Source of the DNA: SKZT01 sp964478625
GTDB lineage: Bacteria; Desulfobacterota; Desulfobacteria; Desulfobacterales; SKZT01
DNA: 64,000 bases
Direction of reading: 5' to 3'
Assembly: GCA_964478625.1 (NCBI GenBank)
Contig: CAYZJH010000013.1
Coordinates: 8,261 to 72,260 of the forward strand
Shown here: one piece after another, positions 52,949 through 62,330 of the stretch
How the letters are laid out: every line of letters begins with the position of its first letter
Position numbering within the stretch: position 1 is the stretch's first letter
The notes under the pieces: generated by a model
What the model was told of the DNA's origin: nothing
Seen by the model: the letters and a program-made list of their open reading frames with translations, nothing else
The model's database searches: none
Made by a program: the position numbers and the translations under genes

Positions 52949-53509
52949 TTATTTATCCGCGATGATCCATGTCCGAAAATTTTTTGTTTTTTCAATCCTG
53001 GGATTCAGGCCGCTATCGGAAATGATGCTGCTGATTTCCTGGGAAGACAGAAATCGGCTGTTCATTTTCAGAATGTTTTCCAAAAGGGCAACTATTTTGA
53101 CAGCAAAAAGATGGATATCCGGCTCCTCAATCACAAGTCTTCCTCCCGGTTTCAGGACACGGATGATCTCACGGACAGCTTGTCTTTGGTCATAAAAATG
53201 GTGAAGTGCATCCACCACAAGAACACGGTCGAATGTATCCTTTTCAAAAGGGAGCCGTTCTGCACAAGATTGGACCAACAGAAGATTCCGCTTGCGCTTT
53301 GCCTGAACCAGCATGGGAAAAGACAAGTCGCTGACCACCACTTTTCTGGTTGCGGTGTGAAAATGAATTGAAATCCGTCCGGTACCGCCACCGGCGTCCA
53401 GCAATAAGCCTTTGACAGGCAATTTAGTCAAGCGTGCAAGGTGATCCGGAAACCTTCGACCCAGAAAAAAATCATAAACCGGAGCAACCATTCCAAAGGA
53501 GTCTTTCAC
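52949..53509 (-). CDS. SAM-dependent methyltransferase (UbiE-like class I)
   Basis: This 186-residue protein carries the class I methyltransferase motifs: LLLDAGGGTGRIS (SAM-binding loop), VVSDLSFPMLVQAK, a LPFEKDTFDRVLVVDALHHF motif, and VLKPGGRLVIEEPD. It resembles UbiE/menaquinone-type enzymes without their signature ends. A GTG start at 53509 is chosen because GGGAGG lies ten bases upstream; the next ATG is at 53491. The substrate is unknown. Confidence 0.82.
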   Translation of the reverse strand: MKDSFGMVAPVYDFFLGRRFPDHLARLTKLPVKGLLLDAGGGTGRISIHFHTATRKVVVSDLSFPMLVQAKRKRNLLLVQSCAERLPFEKDTFDRVLVVDALHHFYDQRQAVREIIRVLKPGGRLVIEEPDIHLFAVKIVALLENILKMNSRFLSSQEISSIISDSGLNPRIEKTKNFRTWIIADK

Positions 53510-53751
53510 AATAGGATACCTCCCGGCTCATTTGGTAAAAAACATCTGTTTACGAATAAAAACAATACTGTTAAACTGAATCATCTCAAAAAGATAGAAT
53601 TTTTTGAAATGTTCAGGCAAATATACGGATTTCCGCCTTCACCCGTGGATGCCTCCCATCAGTGGTAATTCACCCATGGGGTTCAAGGTATGTCAGTATC
53701 TTCTGTGGATCACTGTTAAGGAGCGACTCGCATACAAGGACTGAAATCAAA

Positions 53752-55035
53752 ATGGCCCATAAACACACCAGCTCCGTTTATTCCCAACTTACTGACCGTC
53801 TCAACCGGTTTCCCCAGGGGGCACCTGCCTCTGAGCTTTTATACCAGATTCTCAAAATGTTTTTTACTGAAAAGGAAGCGGGTCTGGTTGCTCGGTTACC
53901 CATCAAACCCTTTACCGTTGAAAAAGCGGCCCGGATCTGGAAAATGAGTCCTTCCCAAACCCAAAAGATCCTTGATAACCTGGCATCACGCGCAATCCTT
54001 CTGGATATAAAGAAAAACGGCGAAACATCTTATCTGCTTCCGCCACCCATGGCCGGATTTTTTGAGTTTTCCCTGATGCGAATCCGAAATGATATCAATC
54101 AGAAACTTCTCAGCGAGCTTTTTTATCAGTATCTGAATGTGGAAGAAGATTTTATCCGCGCGCTTTTTACCGACGGACAAACCCAACTGGGACGGGTTTT
54201 TGTCAACGAAACGGCACTTTCCCGGGAAAACGCCCTTTATGTGCTCGACTATGAGCGAGCCACCCATATCATTCAAACTTCAGATCCCATGGGCGTCGGA
54301 ATATGTTATTGCCGCCATAAGATGTCTCATGTGGGCAAAGACTGTAATGCCCCCAAAGACACATGCATGACTTTTAACACTTCAGCCGCCTCACTTATCC
54401 GGCACGGTCACTCCCGGAAGGTTGAAAAGTCCGAAGGCCTGGAACTTCTTCAAAAAGCCTATGAGCACAACCTGGTGCAATTCGGCGAAAATGTGCGCCA
54501 AGGGGTCAATTTTATCTGCAACTGCTGCGGATGCTGCTGTGAGGCCATGATCGCCGCAAAACGATTTTCGCTGATGCACACCATTCATACCACCCAATTT
54601 ATTCCCGAACTGAACACCAAAGCGTGCAAAGGATGCGGCAAATGCGTGTCAGCATGCCCGGTGGAAGCAATGAGTCTGGTTTCAGCCAATGATCCGCACA
54701 AGCGTAAAAAAAAGAAAGCAAAACTGGATGAAACAATCTGTCTCGGGTGCGGGGTATGCGTGCGGGTATGCCCTGAGAACGCTCTTTTTTTAACATCCCG
54801 GACCCGGCGTGAAATTACTCCGGTGGACAGTGTTTACAGGATAGTCCTCATGGCGGTGGAGCGCGGAAAACTCCAGGATTTGATTTTCGACAATCGTTCC
54901 TTGTGGAGCCATCGCGCTTTGGCTGCAATCTTAGGAGCCGTGCTGAAACTTCCCCCTGTCAAACGGGCCATGGCCACCGACCAGTTTCGCTCCCGATATG
55001 TGAGCCATTTGATTTCATGGCTTGCACCCTCCTGA
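53752..55035 (+). CDS. Winged-helix / polyferredoxin fusion protein
   Basis: This 427-residue protein starts with a winged-helix-like segment (FTVEKAARIWKMSPSQTQKI, about residues 54-85) and continues with a helical region. A cysteine cluster follows at Cys185/187/198/205 (ICYCRHK, KDCNA, DTC) and 256-263 (CNCCGCCC). Two [4Fe-4S] ferredoxin motifs lie at 292-302 (CKGCGKCVSACP) and 330-340 (CLGCGVCVRVCP). The start ATG 53752 follows AAGGA; an earlier in-frame codon at 53662 adds unmatched residues. It may be a redox-sensing regulator or an electron-transfer protein; neither is shown. Confidence 0.8.
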   Translation: MAHKHTSSVYSQLTDRLNRFPQGAPASELLYQILKMFFTEKEAGLVARLPIKPFTVEKAARIWKMSPSQTQKILDNLASRAILLDIKKNGETSYLLPPPMAGFFEFSLMRIRNDINQKLLSELFYQYLNVEEDFIRALFTDGQTQLGRVFVNETALSRENALYVLDYERATHIIQTSDPMGVGICYCRHKMSHVGKDCNAPKDTCMTFNTSAASLIRHGHSRKVEKSEGLELLQKAYEHNLVQFGENVRQGVNFICNCCGCCCEAMIAAKRFSLMHTIHTTQFIPELNTKACKGCGKCVSACPVEAMSLVSANDPHKRKKKKAKLDETICLGCGVCVRVCPENALFLTSRTRREITPVDSVYRIVLMAVERGKLQDLIFDNRSLWSHRALAAILGAVLKLPPVKRAMATDQFRSRYVSHLISWLAPS

Positions 55036-55139
55036 TATTGCGGATCCAAAAAATGGATTTTAGCTTTCGCTGAAATGGCATTGGAAACTGGTTGGATACC
55101 AAAAGGCTCCGTTTGGGTATAAAAAGTTCCACCAAAGAT

Positions 55140-56300
55140 CTATGGGATGAAAACCCGACTGAACCGGAGCCAGAAAAACAGGGCCAATCCACCAGAAACA
55201 ACTCCCATAGTCCCCAGGACTGTGATTTTGTCAGCCCATGCCAGGGAAATAATTCCCATAGATACTGAACCAATCATCATGAATGTAAAAATGACCAGCG
55301 AGGATGCTGAACCGGTCTCTTGGTCCACCTGCTCCAAAATGAGACTGTTGGTCGGCGGCCTGCACAAGCCTAAGGAAAATGACAGGAACCACATGGGAAT
55401 CGCCAGACTCCATGGACTTGTGTGAGGTGTCAGAATCATCCAGACCCCACCGGTCATGATACCGGCAAAGGCAATAGTGATCAAAATCTTCTGAGTAATA
55501 AAACGGGACATGAAGGAAAATGTCATCGGACCCATCATGATGGCCAGAGCATTAAAACCAAAAAAATATCCAAAGGTGCGTTCACTGAGTCCGAAATCAG
55601 AGATGTATATTTCAGAGGAAACCGCAATAAAGGCGAAAAAAGGCAAAACCAACACCGACATGGCCAGCATAAGGCCTGTAAACCGCCGGTTTTTCAGAAC
55701 CCGAAAATAGATCTTAAGCACATTGGCAGGTGTAACAAGGCTGTAAAATTTCAGAGGCTCCTCCAGCCTGTATACCCCGATAAATGCCACCAGGCCCATA
55801 CCTGCCTGAAATATAAAGACCCAAGGCCAGCTGAACCAATGAAGGATCCATCCGCCGATTATGGGGGCCAGCATAGGTGCAAGTGCCATAATAACCGCGA
55901 TATGGGCCATAATTTGCGCCCTCGATCTGACATCAAAAAGGTCCTTGCACATGGCCAGGCCCAATGCAGATGCGGATGCAGCCCCGGCAGCCTGAAAGAC
56001 CCTTGCCGCAATCAACATCCGGATACCATTGGAAAAAGCGCACGCAATACTTGCGGTGATATAAATGGCAATCCCAACGATCAATGGCCGGCGGCGACCA
56101 AACCGGTCGGAAATCGGCCCATAGATGAGTATAAAAAAACAATAAGTTATAAAAAAGGCCACAAGAGTCAGATTGACTGTTACCAGCGGCTGATTCCATT
56201 GCTGCCTCAGCAAGGGAATAGCCGGTAGATACATATCTGTAGACAAAGGAGGAAATGCCGTCAAAAGGGCAAGAAGTGCAATTGTCCGGTTTATGATCAA
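55140..56300 (-). CDS. Bcr/CflA-family MFS transporter
   Basis: The 386-residue protein has twelve membrane helices. The N-terminal LSTDMYLPAIP motif and the PISDRFGRRRPLI loop are typical of the Bcr/CflA drug-efflux family, as is RVFQAAGAASASALGLAM. A TTG start at 56300 is used because the next ATG falls inside helix 1; the ribosome site is weak. The gene begins 22 bases after the E1 beta stop and is probably in the same transcript. Confidence 0.88.
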   Translation of the reverse strand: MIINRTIALLALLTAFPPLSTDMYLPAIPLLRQQWNQPLVTVNLTLVAFFITYCFFILIYGPISDRFGRRRPLIVGIAIYITASIACAFSNGIRMLIAARVFQAAGAASASALGLAMCKDLFDVRSRAQIMAHIAVIMALAPMLAPIIGGWILHWFSWPWVFIFQAGMGLVAFIGVYRLEEPLKFYSLVTPANVLKIYFRVLKNRRFTGLMLAMSVLVLPFFAFIAVSSEIYISDFGLSERTFGYFFGFNALAIMMGPMTFSFMSRFITQKILITIAFAGIMTGGVWMILTPHTSPWSLAIPMWFLSFSLGLCRPPTNSLILEQVDQETGSASSLVIFTFMMIGSVSMGIISLAWADKITVLGTMGVVSGGLALFFWLRFSRVFIP

Positions 56301-56322
56301 ATAGTAGACTCTTTGAAAACTA

Positions 56323-57321
56323 TCACTGTTTCTGAACCGACCGGGCCATAATGGTGCGCACTGCCGACACCACCTGATTCGGATCAGGTTTGTAATACTG
56401 TTCCTGAGGGGGGGATACGGGGACCGGGATATCGGGTGCTGCTACCCGGATGATGGGAGCTTTGAGGACATCAAAAGCTTTTTCCGCGACCATGGCGGCT
56501 ATTTCAGCCCCGAACCCGCAAAACCGGGTGGCATCGTGCAAGACAACCAGACGTCCGGTTTTTCTGACGGAATCCAGGACACAGCCCTCATCAAGGGGAA
56601 CCAGAGTACGCAAATCAAGGATCTCAATTGAAATACCCTCGCCGGCAAGCGTTTCAGCCGCCTTCAATGCCGTATGCACTGCACTGCCATAACTCACGAG
56701 CGTGCAATCTTTTCCCGGATGAACCACCTGGGCCTTACCGAGCGGAATACGAAAATCCCCTTCCGGCACTTCTCCCTGCATCCAGTAAAGCGGCATTTCT
56801 TCAACAAACACAACCGGGTTGGGATCAAAAACGGCACTTAACAACAGACCTTTGGCATCGGCTGGATTGCTCGGAAATACCAACTTCAATCCGGGGCTGT
56901 GGGCAATCCAGGCCTCCAGATTATGGGAATGCTGACAACCCGCACCGAAATTGACACCCGCCTTCACTCTTACCGTAAGTGGAAAAGAGGTCTTTCCGCC
57001 GCTCATATACCTCAATTTGGCCGCATGGTTTACGAGCATATCACTAGCCAGCGTCATGAATGGGAAAAACATGATTTCCACAACAGGACGAAGCCCCATG
57101 GCCGATGCCCCCACAGCCAGTCCGGCAATAGCCGCTTCACTCACCGGTGTATCCTTGATTCTTGTTGAACCATACTTTTCCAGCAAACCATAGGTGGGCA
57201 GGTTCGGGTCCAGATGTATCGATGTGCCGACACCCTCTCCGGCAATAAAAACGGTTTCATCCAGACTTAACGCCAGGTCCAGGGCATTTTGCAGGGCCTG
57301 ACCGGTTGACAGCATAACCAT
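56323..57321 (-). CDS. 2-oxoacid (pyruvate/acetoin) dehydrogenase E1, beta subunit
   Basis: The 332-residue protein matches the beta subunit of the heterotetrameric 2-oxoacid dehydrogenase E1: EGVGTS, DTPVSEAAIAGLAVGASAMG, FGAGCQHSHNLEAWIAHSPG and VVHPGKDCTLVSYGSAV. The ATG at 57321 has GGGAGG six bases upstream, so earlier starts are rejected. It pairs with the E1 alpha gene just upstream. No E2 or E3 gene is within the window. Acetoin, pyruvate or branched-chain oxoacid are possible substrates. Confidence 0.92.
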   Translation of the reverse strand: MVMLSTGQALQNALDLALSLDETVFIAGEGVGTSIHLDPNLPTYGLLEKYGSTRIKDTPVSEAAIAGLAVGASAMGLRPVVEIMFFPFMTLASDMLVNHAAKLRYMSGGKTSFPLTVRVKAGVNFGAGCQHSHNLEAWIAHSPGLKLVFPSNPADAKGLLLSAVFDPNPVVFVEEMPLYWMQGEVPEGDFRIPLGKAQVVHPGKDCTLVSYGSAVHTALKAAETLAGEGISIEILDLRTLVPLDEGCVLDSVRKTGRLVVLHDATRFCGFGAEIAAMVAEKAFDVLKAPIIRVAAPDIPVPVSPPQEQYYKPDPNQVVSAVRTIMARSVQKQ

Positions 57322-57380
57322 GAAAACCTCCCTTTGATCAGCTCGTATATGGCGGTAATAAAACCGACCCGGTTGTTGGT

Positions 57381-58355
57381 TTACTCGATCCAAAGATCCT
57401 TCAGGGCATCTTCGGCAGGCGGAAAGGGACTGTCATCACCAAACTCTACGGCTTTTTCCACGACAGCGGCTTGCTCGGCATCAATATCGGCAATGTTTTC
57501 AGCCGTCAGCACCCCCTCTCTGTGCAGGCGGCTTCTGAACAATTTTACCGGGCATCTTTCAGCCCATTGTTGAAGCTCGGACTGATCCATATAATGACAT
57601 GGATCATGTTCACCATGACCTCTCATCCGGTAGGTGCGAGCCTCAATCAACGCCGGCCCTTTTCCGCTCCGGATATGAGCCGCCATGTTTCGGGCCAACC
57701 CATAAACGGCTTCCACATCGTTTCCATCCACTGCTTCACCCGGCATACCGTAAGCATCCGCACGCCGCACGATATCTTCCACGCAGGAGTGTTCCATTAG
57801 GCACTGAGCACCTGCCCAGCAGTTGTTTTCACAAACGAAAAGGACGGGAAGTTGCCACAGGGCTGCCAGGTTCATGGCCTCATGAACACTGCCTTCAGCC
57901 GCAGCGCCGTCTCCGAAAAACACCACCGTGATATCGGACAAATTCCGGTACTGCTGCGCAAAAGCCGAACCGACCCCTAACGGAGGCGATGCTCCCACAA
58001 CAGTGGAAGTCAAAATGGCATTGATTTCAGGAACGGCTAGATGAAGAGTCCCGGCTTTGCCCTTGTTGACCCCGGTGGCTTTACCCATGATCTCGGCCAT
58101 AAGCCGTCCGGGATCGGCTCCTTTGGCCAGAAGGTGACCGTGACTTCGATGGTTGCTCACAACAACATCATCCGGTCTGAGAGCCTTTACCACACCCACT
58201 GCCACTGCTTCCTGCCCATAGGCCAGTATTTGCATTCCTACCACCCTGGATTTTTCACGGGCAAGGTTAATCAATTTTTCCTCGAATTTCCGGATCAGGA
58301 CCATTTGGGTGTACATCTCTCTCCTGACTTGCGAGGTTAAAAAATCCGGCTGCAT
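57381..58355 (-). CDS. 2-oxoacid (pyruvate/acetoin) dehydrogenase E1, alpha subunit
   Basis: The 324-residue TPP-binding subunit has the signature GDGAAAEGSVHEAMNLAALW, with Gly148-Asp149-Gly150 opening the thiamine-diphosphate motif that ends at Asn177-Asn178. NHRSHGHLLAKGADPG and YRMRGHGEHDP are typical of the E1 alpha phosphorylation-loop region. A GGAG site precedes ATG 58355. It is followed 59 bases later by the beta gene. The length fits acetoin/pyruvate dehydrogenase alpha subunits. Confidence 0.92.
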   Translation of the reverse strand: MQPDFLTSQVRREMYTQMVLIRKFEEKLINLAREKSRVVGMQILAYGQEAVAVGVVKALRPDDVVVSNHRSHGHLLAKGADPGRLMAEIMGKATGVNKGKAGTLHLAVPEINAILTSTVVGASPPLGVGSAFAQQYRNLSDITVVFFGDGAAAEGSVHEAMNLAALWQLPVLFVCENNCWAGAQCLMEHSCVEDIVRRADAYGMPGEAVDGNDVEAVYGLARNMAAHIRSGKGPALIEARTYRMRGHGEHDPCHYMDQSELQQWAERCPVKLFRSRLHREGVLTAENIADIDAEQAAVVEKAVEFGDDSPFPPAEDALKDLWIE

Positions 58356-58379
58356 TTTTTTGCTCCTTTTCTTTCCGCA

Positions 58380-59663
58380 TCAGGTTGAAAGCGCCCTGAT
58401 CATCAATCCCAGATGGAAACGGGCATGACTGACCGGACCCGCAAGGTTGGAACGATGGTTGGCGAAAATACTGCTCAAACTGCTGTCCAGAACAATCCAT
58501 GGGTTAATCTCTTTTCCATGGTGCAGGGATTTAATGGCATGATCGATAATCTCAACACTTCTGCGAGTTTCCAGGGTTCTGTAGAAATCTTCACGCACAG
58601 CCTCAAGGATTGTCAGCATGGATTCGATCACACCTTTACTGTAATAGAAATAATCATCCGCTTTAAAAAAACTGACTTTTCTTCCATCATCTTCTTTTGA
58701 TTTCAACAGAATTTCATCGCAGCTTCCCAACAGATCCTCAAATGATGCCAAAAGCGGGATCAGATTATCCGTTCTGGTGAAAAAATTGGCGGTCCCCCTT
58801 TCCAATCTGTCCACATACGCCCGCATATCTTTAATGGTCTCCTTATATTTGGATTCTGCCGATGGAAACCAGTAAGACTCCGCCTTAACCATAATCCAGT
58901 TCATAGCCATTTCCAGATTGGGGTCATATAAAGCGGTGCTTCCGGTTCTGGACATCCGTTCGGCCAGAGCCACAATCGATCTTCGGGATACCTCCAGAAC
59001 TCCCAGTTGATAATTCTGCACATTATCCGTAAGCTGAATCAGGTCGTTGGGCCGCCACCCCCACCACCGGCCTCTCAGTTCATATTCCAAAACATCGATA
59101 ATGGCTTCAGTGGTTGCAATACCCGGGCGACGATCCGGACTTGCATGAGGAGATGGAGGAGCCTGCGGAGTGGCCGCTTTGTCATCGGCAGCCTCTTTGC
59201 TGCTTTTCGGAATCGGCAATGTTGCAGGCGGGGGCGATTCAACAGGTGCCTGCTGGCTGGGTTCAAGCGTCTGTGTGATGGATTCTTTTGTACCACGGGG
59301 CGGCAAAGTGCTGGAATCAGATCGGCTTTGGGCTGTCGCCTCCGGCGTTTCGGATGAACGCTCCATTGCGCCGCCCGAAACTCCCGGGGATACCATTCGG
59401 GATGTCTGGGATGCTTCACGTCCACCCGGCATCACCGGTTCGGAGTTTTCGCTGACCAGTTCATCGGTTGCCGGAGGTTTGGGCGAGGACGGCATAAAAA
59501 ATCCGATAACTGTAGATACCAGCCACAAAAGCACAATTGCCGCAATCACTCCCAACGCGATTCGCTTTGGAGCAAATTTTCCCCCTCCTTCTTCGGGTCC
59601 CATACCCTGAGTTTCCTCAGTACCCTCTTCACTTTTACTCGTTTTTTTCCAAAAAAACCTCAT
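58380..59663 (-). CDS. DUF2333-family protein
   Basis: The 427-residue protein has one N-terminal membrane helix near residues 35-55, a Ser/Pro-rich low-complexity linker of about 130 residues, and a C-terminal helical domain with LEYELRGRWWGWRPNDLIQL, NYQLGVLEVSRRSIVALAER, ESYWFPSAESKYKE and LLGSCDEILLK. These are the conserved segments of DUF2333, a family of unknown function known from proteobacteria. ATG 59663 follows GGGAGAG. It starts between selB and the E1 alpha gene on the same strand. Confidence 0.85.
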   Translation of the reverse strand: MRFFWKKTSKSEEGTEETQGMGPEEGGGKFAPKRIALGVIAAIVLLWLVSTVIGFFMPSSPKPPATDELVSENSEPVMPGGREASQTSRMVSPGVSGGAMERSSETPEATAQSRSDSSTLPPRGTKESITQTLEPSQQAPVESPPPATLPIPKSSKEAADDKAATPQAPPSPHASPDRRPGIATTEAIIDVLEYELRGRWWGWRPNDLIQLTDNVQNYQLGVLEVSRRSIVALAERMSRTGSTALYDPNLEMAMNWIMVKAESYWFPSAESKYKETIKDMRAYVDRLERGTANFFTRTDNLIPLLASFEDLLGSCDEILLKSKEDDGRKVSFFKADDYFYYSKGVIESMLTILEAVREDFYRTLETRRSVEIIDHAIKSLHHGKEINPWIVLDSSLSSIFANHRSNLAGPVSHARFHLGLMIRALST

Positions 59664-59724
59664 AGTCTCTCCCTGCATCCTGCCTTATGGTTTTCATGAA
59701 AGTCTTTGGCATTTGATAAAATGG

Positions 59725-61635
59725 TCATCCGCTCCTGAGCTTTCGGATATCACCGATTCGAATGGTTACATTTTTTGAATCAAAATATTCGATTAAAGGG
59801 ATTAAATATTTTCTTGAAAGGCCGGTCATGTTTTTAAAATCAGGCGTACTGATCTCTTCATGCTTTTTTAAATAGCTGACGAGCTGTTCCTTCAAATGAT
59901 CAATAGCTGATGAATCAAAATAAAGCTCTTCGTTAACCTTGACGATCCTCCCTTCTTTAGTCAAAAGGTTCAAAACATCCCTGAGCCCTGACGGTTCCAC
60001 ATCCAATGTTTTGGGCAATTCCTTTAAATTGGGCGGTGTAAGTCCGCTTTCCTTGTAGATTTTAAGCAATTTATCCCGAATAACGGTTTGATCCGCCTTA
60101 AGTGAAACCTGGTGAGTTGAGAGTCTGACATTTTCTTCTTCCTGAACAATCAGCCCCTCTTTAATCATGGCATTGACCAAAAGGTTATACAACTTGATAC
60201 CGACTGGTGACGGAAGACGCGATTTAAGCTCTTCCCTCGGCATACCCGCTTTGAGAGGATTGGATTGATGATATTTTGTTAAAAAGTCCATTGCTTCATT
60301 TTTCAAATCATCCAGTGTTTCCCGGTGAACGTAGGTTCGGTTTTCCCGGTCCACGAGAATGATTTGCTGACTGGAAAGAAACTGCTGAAGGATATTGTCC
60401 AGTTGTTTATCCGCCGTGTTGGTCATCACCTTTAACCCGGCAAAGGAAACTCCGGTATACCCGGATTCCCGAATATGCAATACCGTCACCTCATCCGGCG
60501 CCAGCTCCCGGAGGCTTTCAAGGCTCCGGATTACTTCGGGGCGGTTGCGTTTGTGTTTCATGGGTACCGGGTTTAAAATCTCTCCGCCTCCGATCGTTCT
60601 CACAGGAGAATAGCTTCTGAGAACGTATCGGTCCTCTTTGACCAAAGCCACGGGAGTATCCAGTCGTATCTGGGCCACAGCCGTTTCTCCGGGCTCAAGT
60701 TTTTCCCGGTCAAGCAGGATCAGCAGTCCGAGAATTTCGCTGGTTCCGGTATGGAATCGGATTCGGGTACGGTTTTTGATCGCTTTTTTATTGCTTTTTA
60801 AAAATATTAAAGAAACGTCAACCATATAACTTGTCATGAGTGCATCAGGAACGGACAAAACATCCCCACGGCTGACCACATGTTTTTCAAGCCCCTGAAA
60901 ATTAATGGCCGTTCGCATACCCGCCTCAGCCCGCATAACACTTTCATTATGCACCTGGATACCACGCACTTTCGATATGATTTGCGACGGGTAAATCATG
61001 ATGGAATCCCCCACCGAAATACTTCCTGAAATAAGCGTACCCGTGATGACGGTACCAAAGCCTTTCATGGTAAATACCCGGTCAACCGGAAGTCGAAACA
61101 ATCCGGTAGAAGACCGGCTGGGAATTTTTTCGCAAAATGAATCCAGGGTGTTGACAAATTCGGGTATTCCCTGGCCTGTAATGGAAGACACCGGCACGAC
61201 AGGTGATCCTTCCAGAAAAGTCCCCCGAACAAAATCGTGAATGTCTTCAATCACCAACTCCAGCCATTCTTCATCCACAAGATCGGTTTTGGTCAACACG
61301 ACAAACCCGAATTTCACATCCAGAAGAATACAAATTTCCAGATGCTCCCGGGTTTGAGGCATCACACCTTCATCAGCCGCAATTATCATGGCAACGATAT
61401 CGATTCCCGTTGCTCCGGCCACCATGTGCTTGACGAATTTTTCATGACCCGGAACATCCACGATCCCTACATGCTGACCACTGGGAAGATCCAAGGAGGC
61501 AAAACCCAATTCGATGGTAATTCCCCTCTCCTGCTCTTCCTTCAAGCGGTCCGTATTGATTCCGGTTACCGCTTTAACTAATGTTGTTTTACCGTGGTCA
61601 ATATGCCCGGCTGTTCCGAGGATTATCTTTTTCAA
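59725..61635 (-). CDS. selB: Selenocysteine-specific elongation factor SelB
   Basis: The 636-residue GTPase delivers selenocysteinyl-tRNA to ribosomes stalled at SECIS-bearing UGA codons. The G domain shows GHIDHGKTTL, DVPGHEKF and TKTD, followed by EF-Tu-like beta-barrels, then four winged-helix domains at the C-terminus that bind SECIS RNA. The start codon is TTG, in a TTGA overlap with the stop of the upstream membrane-protein gene, with GGAGA upstream. No selenoprotein gene with internal TGA could be seen in the window. SelB implies the organism makes some. Confidence 0.95.
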   Translation of the reverse strand: MKKIILGTAGHIDHGKTTLVKAVTGINTDRLKEEQERGITIELGFASLDLPSGQHVGIVDVPGHEKFVKHMVAGATGIDIVAMIIAADEGVMPQTREHLEICILLDVKFGFVVLTKTDLVDEEWLELVIEDIHDFVRGTFLEGSPVVPVSSITGQGIPEFVNTLDSFCEKIPSRSSTGLFRLPVDRVFTMKGFGTVITGTLISGSISVGDSIMIYPSQIISKVRGIQVHNESVMRAEAGMRTAINFQGLEKHVVSRGDVLSVPDALMTSYMVDVSLIFLKSNKKAIKNRTRIRFHTGTSEILGLLILLDREKLEPGETAVAQIRLDTPVALVKEDRYVLRSYSPVRTIGGGEILNPVPMKHKRNRPEVIRSLESLRELAPDEVTVLHIRESGYTGVSFAGLKVMTNTADKQLDNILQQFLSSQQIILVDRENRTYVHRETLDDLKNEAMDFLTKYHQSNPLKAGMPREELKSRLPSPVGIKLYNLLVNAMIKEGLIVQEEENVRLSTHQVSLKADQTVIRDKLLKIYKESGLTPPNLKELPKTLDVEPSGLRDVLNLLTKEGRIVKVNEELYFDSSAIDHLKEQLVSYLKKHEEISTPDFKNMTGLSRKYLIPLIEYFDSKNVTIRIGDIRKLRSG

Positions 61636-61886
61636 TCGCGATGCTCTCCTTTTTTAACCTCCAGTTCTTTCTTTTTTCTCCAATACTCTAATACATAGGC
61701 AAATCCTACCAAAAAAATAGCGAGACCGACCACATAGAGAGGCGAAACTTTCCCATAGAAAAAGCGTACCAGAAAAACGGCAAACATCAGCCCCAACATT
61801 GCCCTTATCACAAAGATATAAAATCGGGTCAATTTTTCCCCCAATCCCAAAAAATTCCAATCATCATTTCGAATGATTCGGAACAT
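61632..61886 (-). CDS. Small two-helix membrane protein coupled to selB
   Basis: The 84-residue protein has two hydrophobic helices (FYIFVIRAMLGLMFAVFLVR and VVGLAIFLVGFAYVLEYW) and a basic, Lys-rich end. It has an AGGA site ten bases before ATG 61886. Its stop codon TGA shares two bases with the TTG start of selB, so the two genes should be translated together. No family is recognised. Confidence 0.72.
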   Translation of the reverse strand: MFRIIRNDDWNFLGLGEKLTRFYIFVIRAMLGLMFAVFLVRFFYGKVSPLYVVGLAIFLVGFAYVLEYWRKKKELEVKKGEHRD

Positions 61887-62127
61887 ATCATTCGATCCTA
61901 TTCAAATTTGGGCATCATACAACACCCGAGTCATATTATAGCAAGCATCATGGAGGGTCAATAACAAGTTTCGATTTGCCGAAGAGACGCCTAGGCCTGA
62001 GTCGGAAACCAGATACTCTTTTTTATACAAAACCAGTTCAGACCTCATCGGTTTTTCATTTTCAAGGATATTTAAAAAAATACTTGATATAACCCGATAC
62101 TTTTGTTATTAGGAGAGGATTTGATGC

Positions 62128-62204
62128 GGTGGGTGTAGCTCAGTTGGCAGAGCACCGGGTTGTGGCCCCGGTTGTCGAGGGTTCAAATCCCTTCACTCAC
62201 CCCA
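62128..62204 (+). tRNA. tRNA-His (GTG)
   Basis: The sequence folds as a full cloverleaf with encoded CCA: acceptor GTGGGTG pairs with CACTCAC, anticodon loop TTGTGGC gives anticodon GTG, and the T-arm GTTCAAATC is standard. A G at position -1 opposite discriminator C73 is the tRNA-His identity feature, so the gene is taken from 62128. Confidence 0.95.
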
Positions 62205-62253
62205 TTTTTTTTGAGCCTCATAATAATAATTATAGCTTTTCATGAAATAATTT

Positions 62254-62330
<77 letters not shown>

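Noticed and set aside
55422..56228. A long plus-strand ORF (268 codons) antisense to the Bcr/CflA transporter gene.
   Set aside because: Rich in His, Lys and Cys in no pattern, and wholly antisense to a clear membrane protein.
62084..62109. Promoter for the tRNA genes (TTGATA and TGTTAT).
   Set aside because: The spacing is only 14 bases and the -10 match is poor.
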